Source: CAYYNP01 sp964472545
GTDB taxonomy: Bacteria > Planctomycetota > Planctomycetia > Pirellulales > Thermoguttaceae
Direction of reading: 5' to 3'
Length of the DNA: 5,488 bases
Assembly: GCA_964472545.1 (NCBI GenBank)
Contig: CAYYNP010000460.1
Location: 1 to 5,488 of the forward strand
Shown: positions 1 to 5,488 of the stretch, piece by piece
How positions within the stretch are numbered: position 1 is the stretch's first letter
Layout of the letters: every line of letters begins with the position of its first letter
The notes under the pieces: generated by a model
What the model was told of the DNA's origin: nothing
The model's input: the letters and a program-made list of their open reading frames with translations, nothing else
Databases searched by the model: none
Program-made: the position numbers and the translations under genes

Positions 1-11
1 AGACGAAGTGA

Positions 12-30
12 CATCTCGCGGAGCGAGATG
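12..30. repeat. Perfect 8-bp hairpin, probable dispersed palindromic element
   Basis: CATCTCGC (12-19) and GCGAGATG (23-30) are exact reverse complements around the three-base loop GGA. AGT (7-9) and ACT (31-33) could extend the stem across a two-base bulge. No T-run follows directly, so it is not a classical intrinsic terminator, although it could lie at the 3' end of a gene left of the window. I recall this CATCTCGC/GCGAGATG palindrome as a frequent intergenic repeat in planctomycete genomes, which could not be verified here. Confidence 0.6.
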
Positions 31-114
31 ACTACTATGACGTTTTCCGACAAAGTAGTTTTGAGCCCGGCACGCCGTTCGAGTTAATCGATACAGTTGT
101 ACGCAAACCGAGTT

Positions 115-120
115 GGGAGG
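115..120 (+). promoter_or_regulatory. Ribosome binding site of the ACP gene
   Basis: GGGAGG lies nine bases before the ATG at 130. It is a strong Shine-Dalgarno match and supports that start. It is stronger than the candidate sites of the next two genes, which suits a carrier protein needed in excess over its enzymes. Confidence 0.7.
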
Positions 121-129
121 TTGAATTAG

Positions 130-522
130 ATGCCGACAAAAGCCGAAGTCTTCGAGAAGATCCAAGAGGCGCTGGTCGAGGCGTTGGGGGTCGATGACGA
201 CGAGGTAACCCCGGAAGCCACGTTGGTGGGCGACTTGGGCGCCGAATCGATCGATTTCCTGGACATCGTCTTCCGTCTCGAAAAGGGCTTCGAGATCAAG
301 ATCCCCCGAGGCGAACTCTTCCCCGAGGACGTGCTGACCGACGGGGCCTACGTGCAGGACGGCCGCGTGACCGAGGCCGGACTGGATGAGCTTCGCAAGC
401 GGATGCCGTTCGCCAGTCTCGACGAGTTTGCCAAGAACCCGGTGGTGCAGGACTTCGGCAGTCTGTTGACGGTGGCCGATATGTGCCGCTTTGTGGAAAC
501 CAAAGTGGAAGTGACCGACTGA
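130..522 (+). CDS. Acyl carrier protein, enlarged form
   Basis: A 130-residue acyl carrier protein. It carries acyl intermediates on a phosphopantetheine arm, here probably for the dehydratase and ketosynthase encoded next to it; cytosolic. The motif DLGAESID (35-42) places the modified serine at Ser40 (usual form DSL). The first ~60 residues follow a normal ACP: an amphipathic helix 1 (VFEKIQEALVEALG), a TPEATLVGDL loop, and helix 2 (SIDFLDIVFRLEKGF). Ordinary ACPs are about 78 residues. Here roughly 45-50 extra residues (about 62-110, including a DGRVTEAGLDELRKRMP segment) lie before the last helix (LTVADMCRFVETKV). The insertion stays in frame with normal codon use, so it looks like a real subfamily trait. 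The GGGAGG site supports the start. The dehydratase gene follows after 60 bases. It could serve primary fatty acid synthesis or a specialised lipid; the sequence does not decide. Confidence 0.9.
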   Translation: MPTKAEVFEKIQEALVEALGVDDDEVTPEATLVGDLGAESIDFLDIVFRLEKGFEIKIPRGELFPEDVLTDGAYVQDGRVTEAGLDELRKRMPFASLDEFAKNPVVQDFGSLLTVADMCRFVETKVEVTD

Positions 523-547
523 TCCGCGTCCGGGCGCCGCACGCGGA
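523..547. repeat. Small inverted repeat in the ACP-dehydratase gap
   Basis: TCCGCGT (523-529) and ACGCGGA (541-547) are exact reverse complements with an 11-base loop, starting directly after the ACP stop codon. In the mRNA this could stabilise the upstream ACP message or attenuate transcription, raising ACP above its partner enzymes. In DNA this rich in G+C a 7-bp stem can also arise by chance. Confidence 0.35.
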
Positions 548-582
548 CGGCGCGGCACGGCCGACGTAGCGAGGTTTGCACG

Positions 583-993
583 ATGCGCTGGTATTGGATC
601 GATCGATTCCTCGAGTTCGAGAGCGGGCGGCGTGCTACGTCGGTCAAGAACGTCTCGCTGGCCGAGGACCACCTGCACGACCACTACACCGACTTCCCCA
701 CGCTGCCCAATTCGCTGGTCATTGAGGGCATTGCCCAGACGGGCGGCCTGCTGGTCTGTGAGCACAGCCGGTTCACCGAGCGGGTGGTGCTGGCGAAGGT
801 ATCCAAAGCGACGTTCTTCGGCGAGGCGACGCCCGGCGATACGTTAACCTATACGGCCACGGTCGAGTACATCAAGGAGGAAGGCGCCATGGTCAGCGCG
901 ACGGCCCACCGCGGCGACGATTTGCACGCGGAAGTGGAACTCGTCTTCGCTCACCTCGCCTACGATCGCCACTATTCCCTTATCGACCCGTAA
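583..993 (+). CDS. FabZ-like 3-hydroxyacyl-ACP dehydratase, possibly truncated
   Basis: A 136-residue hot-dog-fold protein of the FabZ/FabA dehydratase type, expected to convert 3-hydroxyacyl-ACP to trans-2-enoyl-ACP in the cytosol. The FabZ active-site stretch HFPGxPxxPGVLxxE aligns with HYTDFPTLPNSLVIEGIAQ, giving catalytic candidates His34 and Glu48; the usual FPG is replaced by YTD and the PG by PN. The following AQTGGLLV continues the central helix, and KVSKATFFGEATPGDTLTYTATV matches the family's later strands. GAGG at 571-574, eight bases upstream, supports the ATG. The TAA at 991-993 is odd: the same frame continues open to 1116 with good codon bias, so the protein may originally have had 177 residues. 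The catalytic core is complete without that tail. Thioesterases share the fold, but the His/Glu spacing and the ACP and ketosynthase neighbours favour a dehydratase. Confidence 0.87.
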   Translation: MRWYWIDRFLEFESGRRATSVKNVSLAEDHLHDHYTDFPTLPNSLVIEGIAQTGGLLVCEHSRFTERVVLAKVSKATFFGEATPGDTLTYTATVEYIKEEGAMVSATAHRGDDLHAEVELVFAHLAYDRHYSLIDP

Positions 994-1116
994 ACGCTGC
1001 TGGGTATGATGGGGCTGTTGGGGGCCTACGACGGGGACGGCGCGGCCGACGGCAGCCGGCTGGTTCCGCCGCCGGAACTCCTGCAACCGGCCGGCGAAAA
1101 CGGCGACGCCCCGTGA
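994..1116 (+). pseudogene. In-frame C-terminal continuation of the dehydratase, cut off by TAA
   Basis: After the TAA at 991 the dehydratase frame remains open for 40 sense codons until TGA at 1114-1116. It would encode TLLGMMGLLGAYDGDGAADG followed by SRLVPPPELLQPAGENGDAP. About 35 of 40 codons end in G or C, like the genes here. The peptide resembles the C-terminal end I recall in planctomycete FabZ homologues (a hydrophobic helix, then a VYDxGxxxDGxPLxxP-type tail). A single change of TAA to GAA would join both parts as IDPETLLGMM. With the tail included, the gap to the next gene is 57 bases, close to the 60-base gap upstream. Alternatives are a sequencing or assembly error, a genuine recent nonsense mutation, or a separate 36-codon ORF from ATG 1006, which has no good ribosome site. 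Confidence 0.55.
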
Positions 1117-1173
1117 CACTTTTTGCCCGGGAACGAAACGCCCGGCAGACATGCCATCTGAAGTGACCAAACC

Positions 1174-2460
<1,287 letters not shown>

Positions 2461-2466
2461 CGCGTC

Positions 2467-2493
2467 GTAGCCGAAGTCGCCAGACTTTGGAGC
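2467..2493 (+). repeat. Direct repeat unit, copy 1
   Basis: A 27-base unit beginning GTAGCCGAAGTCGCCAGACT and ending TTTGGAGC. It is identical to the copy at 2500-2526; the two starts are 33 bases apart, with the six-base spacer CGTGTG between them. It begins six bases after the ketosynthase stop codon. Confidence 0.85.
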
Positions 2494-2499
2494 CGTGTG

Positions 2500-2526
2500 G
2501 TAGCCGAAGTCGCCAGACTTTGGAGC
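2500..2526 (+). repeat. Direct repeat unit, copy 2, left arm of a hairpin
   Basis: Exact repeat of the unit at 2467-2493. Its first 24 bases (2500-2523) pair with the inverted copy at 2537-2560 at 22 of 24 positions. I recall this GTAGCCGAAGTCGCCAGACT unit as a recurrent intergenic element in planctomycete genomes; not checked here. Confidence 0.85.
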
Positions 2527-2536
2527 ATCAGGCGGG

Positions 2537-2560
2537 CCAAATTCTGGCGAATTCGGCTAC
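2537..2560 (-). repeat. Inverted copy 3 of the same repeat unit, right arm of a hairpin
   Basis: CCAAATTCTGGCG (2537-2549) followed by AATTCGGCTAC (2550-2560) is the reverse complement of the unit, with two differences from copy 2. With copy 2 it makes a 24-position stem (22 paired) around a 13-base loop (2524-2536). As RNA this would be very stable and could protect the 3' end of the upstream mRNA or help terminate it. As DNA it resembles a REP/BIME-like unit, mobile in trans if a matching transposase exists elsewhere in the genome. Confidence 0.8.
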
Positions 2561-2590
2561 GCAGTTCCTCAACGGTGGTACGCCCGTCCC

Positions 2591-3271
2591 ATGCCTACCG
2601 ACGCGCTCTTGCTGCACGCTAGAAACCTCGCCCGACGGCATCCCGACGGCCGAAGCTGGCTGTTGCACGGTATCTCGCTTCAACTCGCGGCCGGTACACG
2701 GCTCGCCGTGGCTGGGCCGTCGGGGGCGGGCAAGACGCTCTTGCTGCGGGCGGTGGCCAGGTTGGATACGCTCGACGAGGGGGAGGTTCTCTTTGACGGA
2801 CAGCCGGTGCGGCGCGACGCCGTCCCCGGCTTCCGCAGCCGTGTGATCTACCTGCACCAGCGGCCCGCACTGCTGGCCGAAAACGTCGAGGCCGCATTGC
2901 GGCGGCCGTTTGCCCTGCGCGTTCATCGCGGCAAGAAGTACGACCGAGAACGCGCCGTGGAGTTGCTGGAAGAACTCGGCCGCGACGAGACGTTTCTGAA
3001 CAAACGGGCCGCCGATCTTTCCGGCGGGGAAGGCCAGATCGCGGCCCTGGTGCGGGCGCTGATCCTGGACCCGGCCGTGTTGCTCCTGGACGAGCCGACC
3101 GCGTCGCTCGATCCGGCGACCGCGACGGCCGTCGAGGAACTCGTGTTGCGCTGGATCGGCGAGCAACCCGACGGCCGGGCTTTCGTTTGGGTGGCCCACG
3201 CGCCCGGGCAGACCGGCCGCGTGGCGGAGCGCACGTTGTCGATCGCCGGCGGACGCATGAAGGAGCCCTAA
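2591..3271 (+). CDS. fetA: ABC transporter ATPase, FetA (YbbL) type
   Basis: A 226-residue ATP-binding subunit that powers the permease encoded next. All ABC motifs are visible: Walker A GPSGAGKT (42-49), Q-loop Gln90 in IYLHQRP, signature LSGGEGQ (143-149), Walker B VLLLDEPT with Asp167 and Glu168, a D-loop SLDP, and H-loop His203 in WVAHAPGQ. The residue after the signature is Ile instead of the common Arg, a mild deviation. The length matches FetA of E. coli (about 225). The assignment to FetA rests mainly on the partner, a clear FetB permease. In E. coli FetAB exports iron and improves resistance to peroxide; the metal here is inferred. The ribosome site is weak, and the start is taken because residues 6-10 already begin the first strand. 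The stop overlaps the permease start by one base. A generic LolD-like ATPase is less likely given the partner. Confidence 0.85.
   Translation: MPTDALLLHARNLARRHPDGRSWLLHGISLQLAAGTRLAVAGPSGAGKTLLLRAVARLDTLDEGEVLFDGQPVRRDAVPGFRSRVIYLHQRPALLAENVEAALRRPFALRVHRGKKYDRERAVELLEELGRDETFLNKRAADLSGGEGQIAALVRALILDPAVLLLDEPTASLDPATATAVEELVLRWIGEQPDGRAFVWVAHAPGQTGRVAERTLSIAGGRMKEP
3260..3265 (+). promoter_or_regulatory. Ribosome binding site that fixes the permease start
   Basis: AAGGAG lies five bases before the ATG at 3271, inside the end of the ATPase gene. It favours that ATG over the in-frame ATG at 3187, which would add 28 Arg-rich residues read from the ATPase coding sequence. Confidence 0.7.
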
Positions 3272-4086
3272 TGCACGCCGAGTACCTGGAGCTTTCCGTG
3301 CCCGGCCTGGCGGTGGCCGCCGGGCTGATCTTGATCTGCGGGGCCATCTCGTTGGCCTTGCAGTTGGGGCTCGAACGCCGGCTGCTGCTGGCCGCTACGC
3401 GGACCATCGTGCAGCTCCTGCTGATCGGCCTGGTGCTGGCGTGGATCTTCGCGCCCGGCCGGCCATGGTTCGTCGTGATCGGCCTGATGAGCGTGATGAC
3501 ACTGATCGCCGGACTGGCCGCCGTGCAGCGGACCGGACGCCGATACCGCGGCATCCGGCTCGATAGCATCATCTCGATCTGGGCCAGCTCGTGGCTGATT
3601 GCGGCGGTGGCGCTGTTCGGCGTCGTGCAGGTGCAGCAGGGCGGCCGAGCGTGGCTCCAGCCGCAGTACGCCATCCCGCTGCTGGGCATGATCCTCGGCA
3701 ATACGCTTAATGGCATCTCGATCGGCCTGGACCGCCTCGGCGAAGAGCTGTCTACCAAGCGGGCCGACGTCGAGACGCTGTTGGCCCTGGGAGCCACCCG
3801 CTGGGAGGCCGCGCGGACGCCGATTCAGCAAGCCGTCCGCACTGGGATGATCCCGATCATCAACTCGATGATGGTCGTGGGACTGGTCAGTCTGCCGGGT
3901 ATGATGACCGGGCAATTGCTCTCCGGCGCCAAACCGATGGACGCCGTGATGTACCAGATCGCCATCATGTTCCTCATCGCCGCCGGCACCTCGCTCGGCA
4001 CGGTCGGTGTCGTCCTGCTAGGATACCGCCGGCTATTCTCCGCCGATCACGCCTTCCTGCCCGGGCGGCTGAGCAAGCGGAGGTGA
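3271..4086 (+). CDS. fetB: ABC transporter permease, FetB (YbbM, UPF0014) family
   Basis: A 271-residue inner-membrane permease, partner of the ATPase before it. Hydrophobic segments lie near residues 11-31, 38-61, 66-86, 99-120, 134-153, 193-215 and 226-252, so about seven helices. The family signature is plain: LLGMILGNTLNGISIGLDRL (137-156), then a charged cytoplasmic loop with ETLLALGATRWEAAR, then NSMMVVGLVSLPGMMTGQLL (198-217), which is nearly invariant in this family. The length agrees with E. coli FetB (about 259). The ATG shares its A with the TAA stop of the ATPase gene (TAATG), so translation is probably coupled. Members export iron in E. coli; other family members have been linked to aluminium tolerance in plants (STAR2/ALS3), so the ion is uncertain. 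The first TM helix begins about ten residues after this start, as in relatives. Confidence 0.9.
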   Translation: MHAEYLELSVPGLAVAAGLILICGAISLALQLGLERRLLLAATRTIVQLLLIGLVLAWIFAPGRPWFVVIGLMSVMTLIAGLAAVQRTGRRYRGIRLDSIISIWASSWLIAAVALFGVVQVQQGGRAWLQPQYAIPLLGMILGNTLNGISIGLDRLGEELSTKRADVETLLALGATRWEAARTPIQQAVRTGMIPIINSMMVVGLVSLPGMMTGQLLSGAKPMDAVMYQIAIMFLIAAGTSLGTVGVVLLGYRRLFSADHAFLPGRLSKRR

Positions 4087-4138
4087 GACGTGCGGCAACG
4101 TCGTCGAAACTAGCCACCCAAAAAACGGCCGGCCAGGC

Positions 4139-4176
4139 GAGTTGTCCAGACGAGCGTCCAGACGAGTTGTCCAGAC
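4139..4176 (+). repeat. Three tandem 12-13-base units
   Basis: GAGTTGTCCAGAC (4139-4151), GAGCGTCCAGAC (4152-4163) and GAGTTGTCCAGAC (4164-4176) follow each other without gaps. Units one and three are identical; the middle one has CG in place of TTG. They abut the 23-base inverted repeat with only one base between, suggesting a composite element. Confidence 0.8.
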
Positions 4177-4177
4177 T

Positions 4178-4200
4178 AGCCGGGGGCTGAAGCCCCCGGA
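4178..4200 (+). repeat. Left 23-base inverted repeat containing its own hairpin
   Basis: This arm matches the reverse complement of 4247-4269 at 21 of 23 positions. It also folds on itself: CCGGGGGC (4180-4187) pairs exactly with GCCCCCGG (4192-4199) around TGAA. The strong G+C stem could terminate or stabilise the transporter mRNA, but no T-run follows. I recall the CCGGGGGCTGAAGCCCCCGG palindrome as a frequent planctomycete intergenic repeat; not checked. Confidence 0.8.
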
Positions 4201-4246
4201 AGGTTCGCTGCCGTGGATGGTCTCGTACACAGACGGCTTGCGTTCG

Positions 4247-4269
4247 TCCGGGGGCTTCCGCCCACGGCT
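4247..4269 (-). repeat. Right 23-base inverted repeat
   Basis: TCCGGGGGCTTCCGCCCACG followed by GCT is the inverted partner of 4178-4200 with two differences. The arms enclose 46 bases (4201-4246) with no coding potential. The pair could be the ends of a miniature non-autonomous element or simply two neighbouring copies of a dispersed palindrome. Confidence 0.75.
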
Positions 4270-4372
4270 GTTTTCGACCGCGAAGGCCGCGCCGGCAACG
4301 GCTTCTAACACGTTCGAGGGCAGTCACTTATGGCGAGCATATTTCGCTCTGCCGCCACTTGCGCAGATTCGC

Positions 4373-4378
4373 TACACT
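4373..4378 (+). promoter_or_regulatory. Possible -10 box for the DUF1207 gene
   Basis: TACACT matches TATAAT at four of six positions and sits 49 bases before the ATG at 4428, giving a plausible short 5' leader. No good -35 hexamer is found at 16-18 bases upstream, so this is weak evidence from position and sequence only. Confidence 0.22.
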
Positions 4379-4427
4379 ACGCCCCCATTTCTCGTTTCCC
4401 GCGGACCTTCTGAGTGGCGTCGGGCGG

Positions 4428-5402
4428 ATGTTGCGTTGGCGTAATGTGTTCGTGATGATTGCCGCGAGTTGGCTGCTTGTCGGCCGGCCGTTGCCGGTGG
4501 CCAACGCGCAGATTCGTGCAATGCCGATCACCGTGGCCGGGTTGGATTCCGAGCCGGTGGCCGACGGCTTCGAGAGCGTCGAGATCATCGACGTCGAGTT
4601 TGACGCCTTCGGCCCGCCCGATGTCGCGTTCCACGCGGTGGACCTGCGCACGTGGCAGATCTTGCCCGACGGCCTGCTCTACGCCACCCACCTGGCCGCC
4701 CCGAAGGAACCGCGGTTCGCGGTCACCTGGGTGTACGACAAAGACCAGGGCTGGCTGTTCGACGCGGCACTCGGTGCCCGGGTGGGGCTGATTCGCTTCG
4801 GCACGGATGACACCCTTCAGCCCGAGGGCTGGCAGTTCGACGTCGAAGGGGCCGCCTTCCCACGGATCAGCCTGCGGCGCGACCGCGATCTGGTGGCCAC
4901 CGACTACCGGTTCGGCTTCCCGTTGACGTTCCGCCGTGGGGCGTGGGAAGGCAAGTTCGCCTACTACCACCTCAGCTCGCACCTGGCCGACGAGTACATG
5001 CTGACTTTCCCCGGCACGCCGCGGATCAACTACGTCCGCGACGTCTTCGTGCTGGGCGCGGCGTTTCGTCCGATGCCTTGCTTGCGGCTCTACGCCGAGG
5101 CCGGTTGGGCCTTCAAAGTCGACGGCGGCAGCCAGCCTTGGGAGTTGCAATTCGGCGCCGATCTCAGCCCCACGCACCCCAACGGGCCGATGCCGTCACC
5201 CTTCATGGCCGTCGGTTGTCATCTCCGCGAGGAGGTCGACTTCGGTGGATCGCTCACCGTCCAAGCCGGCTGGCAATGGCGCAGCCGCTCCGACCACTTG
5301 CTGCGGATGGGCCTGCACTACTTCAACGGCAAGTCCGACCGCTACCAGTTCCTCACCGAGCACGAGCAGCATCTGGGATTGGGTGTGTGGTACGACTATT
5401 AG
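4428..5402 (+). CDS. Secreted DUF1207 family protein, predicted outer-membrane beta-barrel
   Basis: A 324-residue exported protein that I recognise as DUF1207, a family of unknown function common in planctomycetes. The start is the ATG at 4428, because it gives an ideal signal peptide: MLRWRN, a hydrophobic core VFVMIAASWLLVG, and the cleavage motif ANA before Gln28. The frame is open further upstream (TTG at 4359), but that would bury the signal. The mature part has alternating hydrophobic and polar strands rich in Trp, Tyr and Phe (for example 134-150, 158-182, 206-230, 259-285, 290-299) and ends in WYDY with a terminal aromatic residue, as outer-membrane barrels do. Conserved-looking blocks are LPDGLLYATHLAAPKEPR (79-96), YYHLSSHLADEY (179-190), RINYVRD (199-205) and HLREEVDFGG (265-274). 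His181/Ser183 recall lipid hydrolase barrels, but activity is unproven. It is preceded by repeats and probably transcribed alone. Function unknown. Confidence 0.85.
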   Translation: MLRWRNVFVMIAASWLLVGRPLPVANAQIRAMPITVAGLDSEPVADGFESVEIIDVEFDAFGPPDVAFHAVDLRTWQILPDGLLYATHLAAPKEPRFAVTWVYDKDQGWLFDAALGARVGLIRFGTDDTLQPEGWQFDVEGAAFPRISLRRDRDLVATDYRFGFPLTFRRGAWEGKFAYYHLSSHLADEYMLTFPGTPRINYVRDVFVLGAAFRPMPCLRLYAEAGWAFKVDGGSQPWELQFGADLSPTHPNGPMPSPFMAVGCHLREEVDFGGSLTVQAGWQWRSRSDHLLRMGLHYFNGKSDRYQFLTEHEQHLGLGVWYDY

Positions 5403-5434
5403 GGACTAGGGGCGAGTGGTTAGGGATTAGGGGG
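5402..5434 (+). repeat. G-run tract after the DUF1207 gene
   Basis: Four G-runs (5402-5404, 5409-5412, 5423-5425, 5430-5434) are separated by ACTA, a 10-base segment and ATTA. The first run includes the G of the TAG stop. The sequence is built of short TAGGG-like units and could be a degenerate tandem repeat. Four G-runs could in principle fold as a G-quadruplex, though the middle loop is long. Confidence 0.45.
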
Positions 5435-5463
5435 CGTAAGCATTCGCCCAACCCGTTCGTAGT

Positions 5464-5481
5464 GCCCCGATTCATCGGGGC
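5464..5481. repeat. Perfect 7-bp hairpin near the window end
   Basis: GCCCCGA (5464-5470) and TCGGGGC (5475-5481) pair exactly around TTCA. It lies about 60 bases after the DUF1207 stop. It could be the 3' end structure of that transcript or a dispersed palindrome; no T-run follows in the seven bases left of the window. Confidence 0.55.
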
Positions 5482-5488
5482 CGTGCAG

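Larger units (their letters stand above)
1..129. other. Non-coding leader upstream of the ACP gene
   Basis: No gene is supported here. The stretch holds a perfect hairpin (12-30) and a looser inverted pair, ACTACT at 31-36 and AGTAGT at 54-59. It is less G+C-rich after position 30 than the flanking coding DNA, as expected of a promoter region. TTGAGC at 61-66 resembles a -35 box, but I see no good -10 box at the right spacing, so I do not call a promoter. A 16-codon ATG frame at 37-87 has nothing in its favour. Because no gene runs into the ACP gene from the left, the ACP is probably the first gene of its operon. Confidence 0.6.
2461..2590. other. Intergenic region with repeats between the fab-like cassette and the transporter
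   Basis: These 130 bases hold three copies of one repeat unit (two direct, one inverted) and no gene. The copies occupy most of 2467-2560. The remaining 30 bases before the ATPase gene show no strong ribosome site or promoter. The hairpin formed by copies two and three would mark the end of the upstream transcript, though no T-run follows it. Confidence 0.6.
4087..4427. other. Intergenic region of 341 bases with tandem and inverted repeats
   Basis: No gene is supported. From left to right it holds a short spacer with an A6 run (4119-4125 region), three tandem 12-13-mers (4139-4176), a 23-base repeat (4178-4200), 46 bases of unique sequence, the inverted partner (4247-4269), and about 150 bases leading to the DUF1207 gene. 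The last part is less G+C-rich than the genes and contains a possible -10 box. Open frames here do not resemble proteins. Confidence 0.65.

Noticed and set aside
2467..2526. CRISPR-like direct repeats
   Set aside because: Only two direct copies with a six-base spacer, and the third copy is inverted; no array and no cas genes.
3187..3270. Upstream start for the permease, adding 28 residues
   Set aside because: The added part lies wholly within the ATPase coding sequence and is Arg-rich; the ATG at 3271 has AAGGAG at the right distance and the stop-start overlap.
2619..3797. 392-codon minus-strand frame opposite the transporter genes
   Set aside because: Antisense to two genes with intact family motifs; the Arg/Ser/Pro-rich product resembles no protein.
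4359..4427. TTG start adding 23 residues to the DUF1207 protein
   Set aside because: It would put a polar stretch before a textbook signal peptide; the ATG at 4428 gives the usual n-, h- and c-regions.
4142..4444. 100-codon frame across the repeats before the DUF1207 gene
   Set aside because: It reads through the tandem and inverted repeats and overlaps the DUF1207 start; no domain or ribosome site.

Overview
The window looks like chromosomal DNA of a planctomycete, probably of the Pirellulales type. That assignment is inferred from gene content and style: high G+C with G/C-rich third codon positions, an acyl carrier protein of an enlarged type, a FabZ-like protein whose start I associate with planctomycete homologues, a DUF1207 secreted protein, and short palindromic repeats of kinds I recall from planctomycete intergenic DNA. 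No database search was possible. All five genes, plus what may be the broken tail of one of them, lie on the + strand.

Left part (1-2460): after a leader with a perfect small hairpin comes a three-gene fatty-acid-type cassette: an acyl carrier protein (130-522), a FabZ-like 3-hydroxyacyl-ACP dehydratase (583-993) and a FabF-like 3-ketoacyl-ACP synthase (1174-2460). The ACP carries the acyl chain, the synthase extends it and the dehydratase removes water. A ketoreductase, enoyl reductase and malonyl transferase are not in the window and would have to come from elsewhere. The dehydratase frame continues after its TAA with 40 codons of good coding character (994-1116), so the gene may carry a nonsense mutation or a sequence error.

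Middle (2461-4086): a repeat-bearing gap (two direct copies and one inverted copy of a 24-27 base unit) separates the cassette from a two-gene ABC transporter of the FetA/FetB (YbbL/YbbM, UPF0014) type, probably a metal exporter. Its ATPase and permease genes overlap by one base (TAATG) and should be translated together.

Right part (4087-5488): a 341-base non-coding stretch holds a tandem 12-13-mer and a pair of 23-base inverted repeats. It is followed by a DUF1207 gene with a clear signal peptide and a predicted outer-membrane beta-barrel character. The window ends with a G-run-rich tract and a small perfect hairpin.

No wholly new system is evident. The points most worth checking are the in-frame stop in the dehydratase, the enlarged ACP and its partners, the His-x-Ser-Ser motif in the DUF1207 protein, and the placement of different palindromic elements at each transcription-unit boundary.
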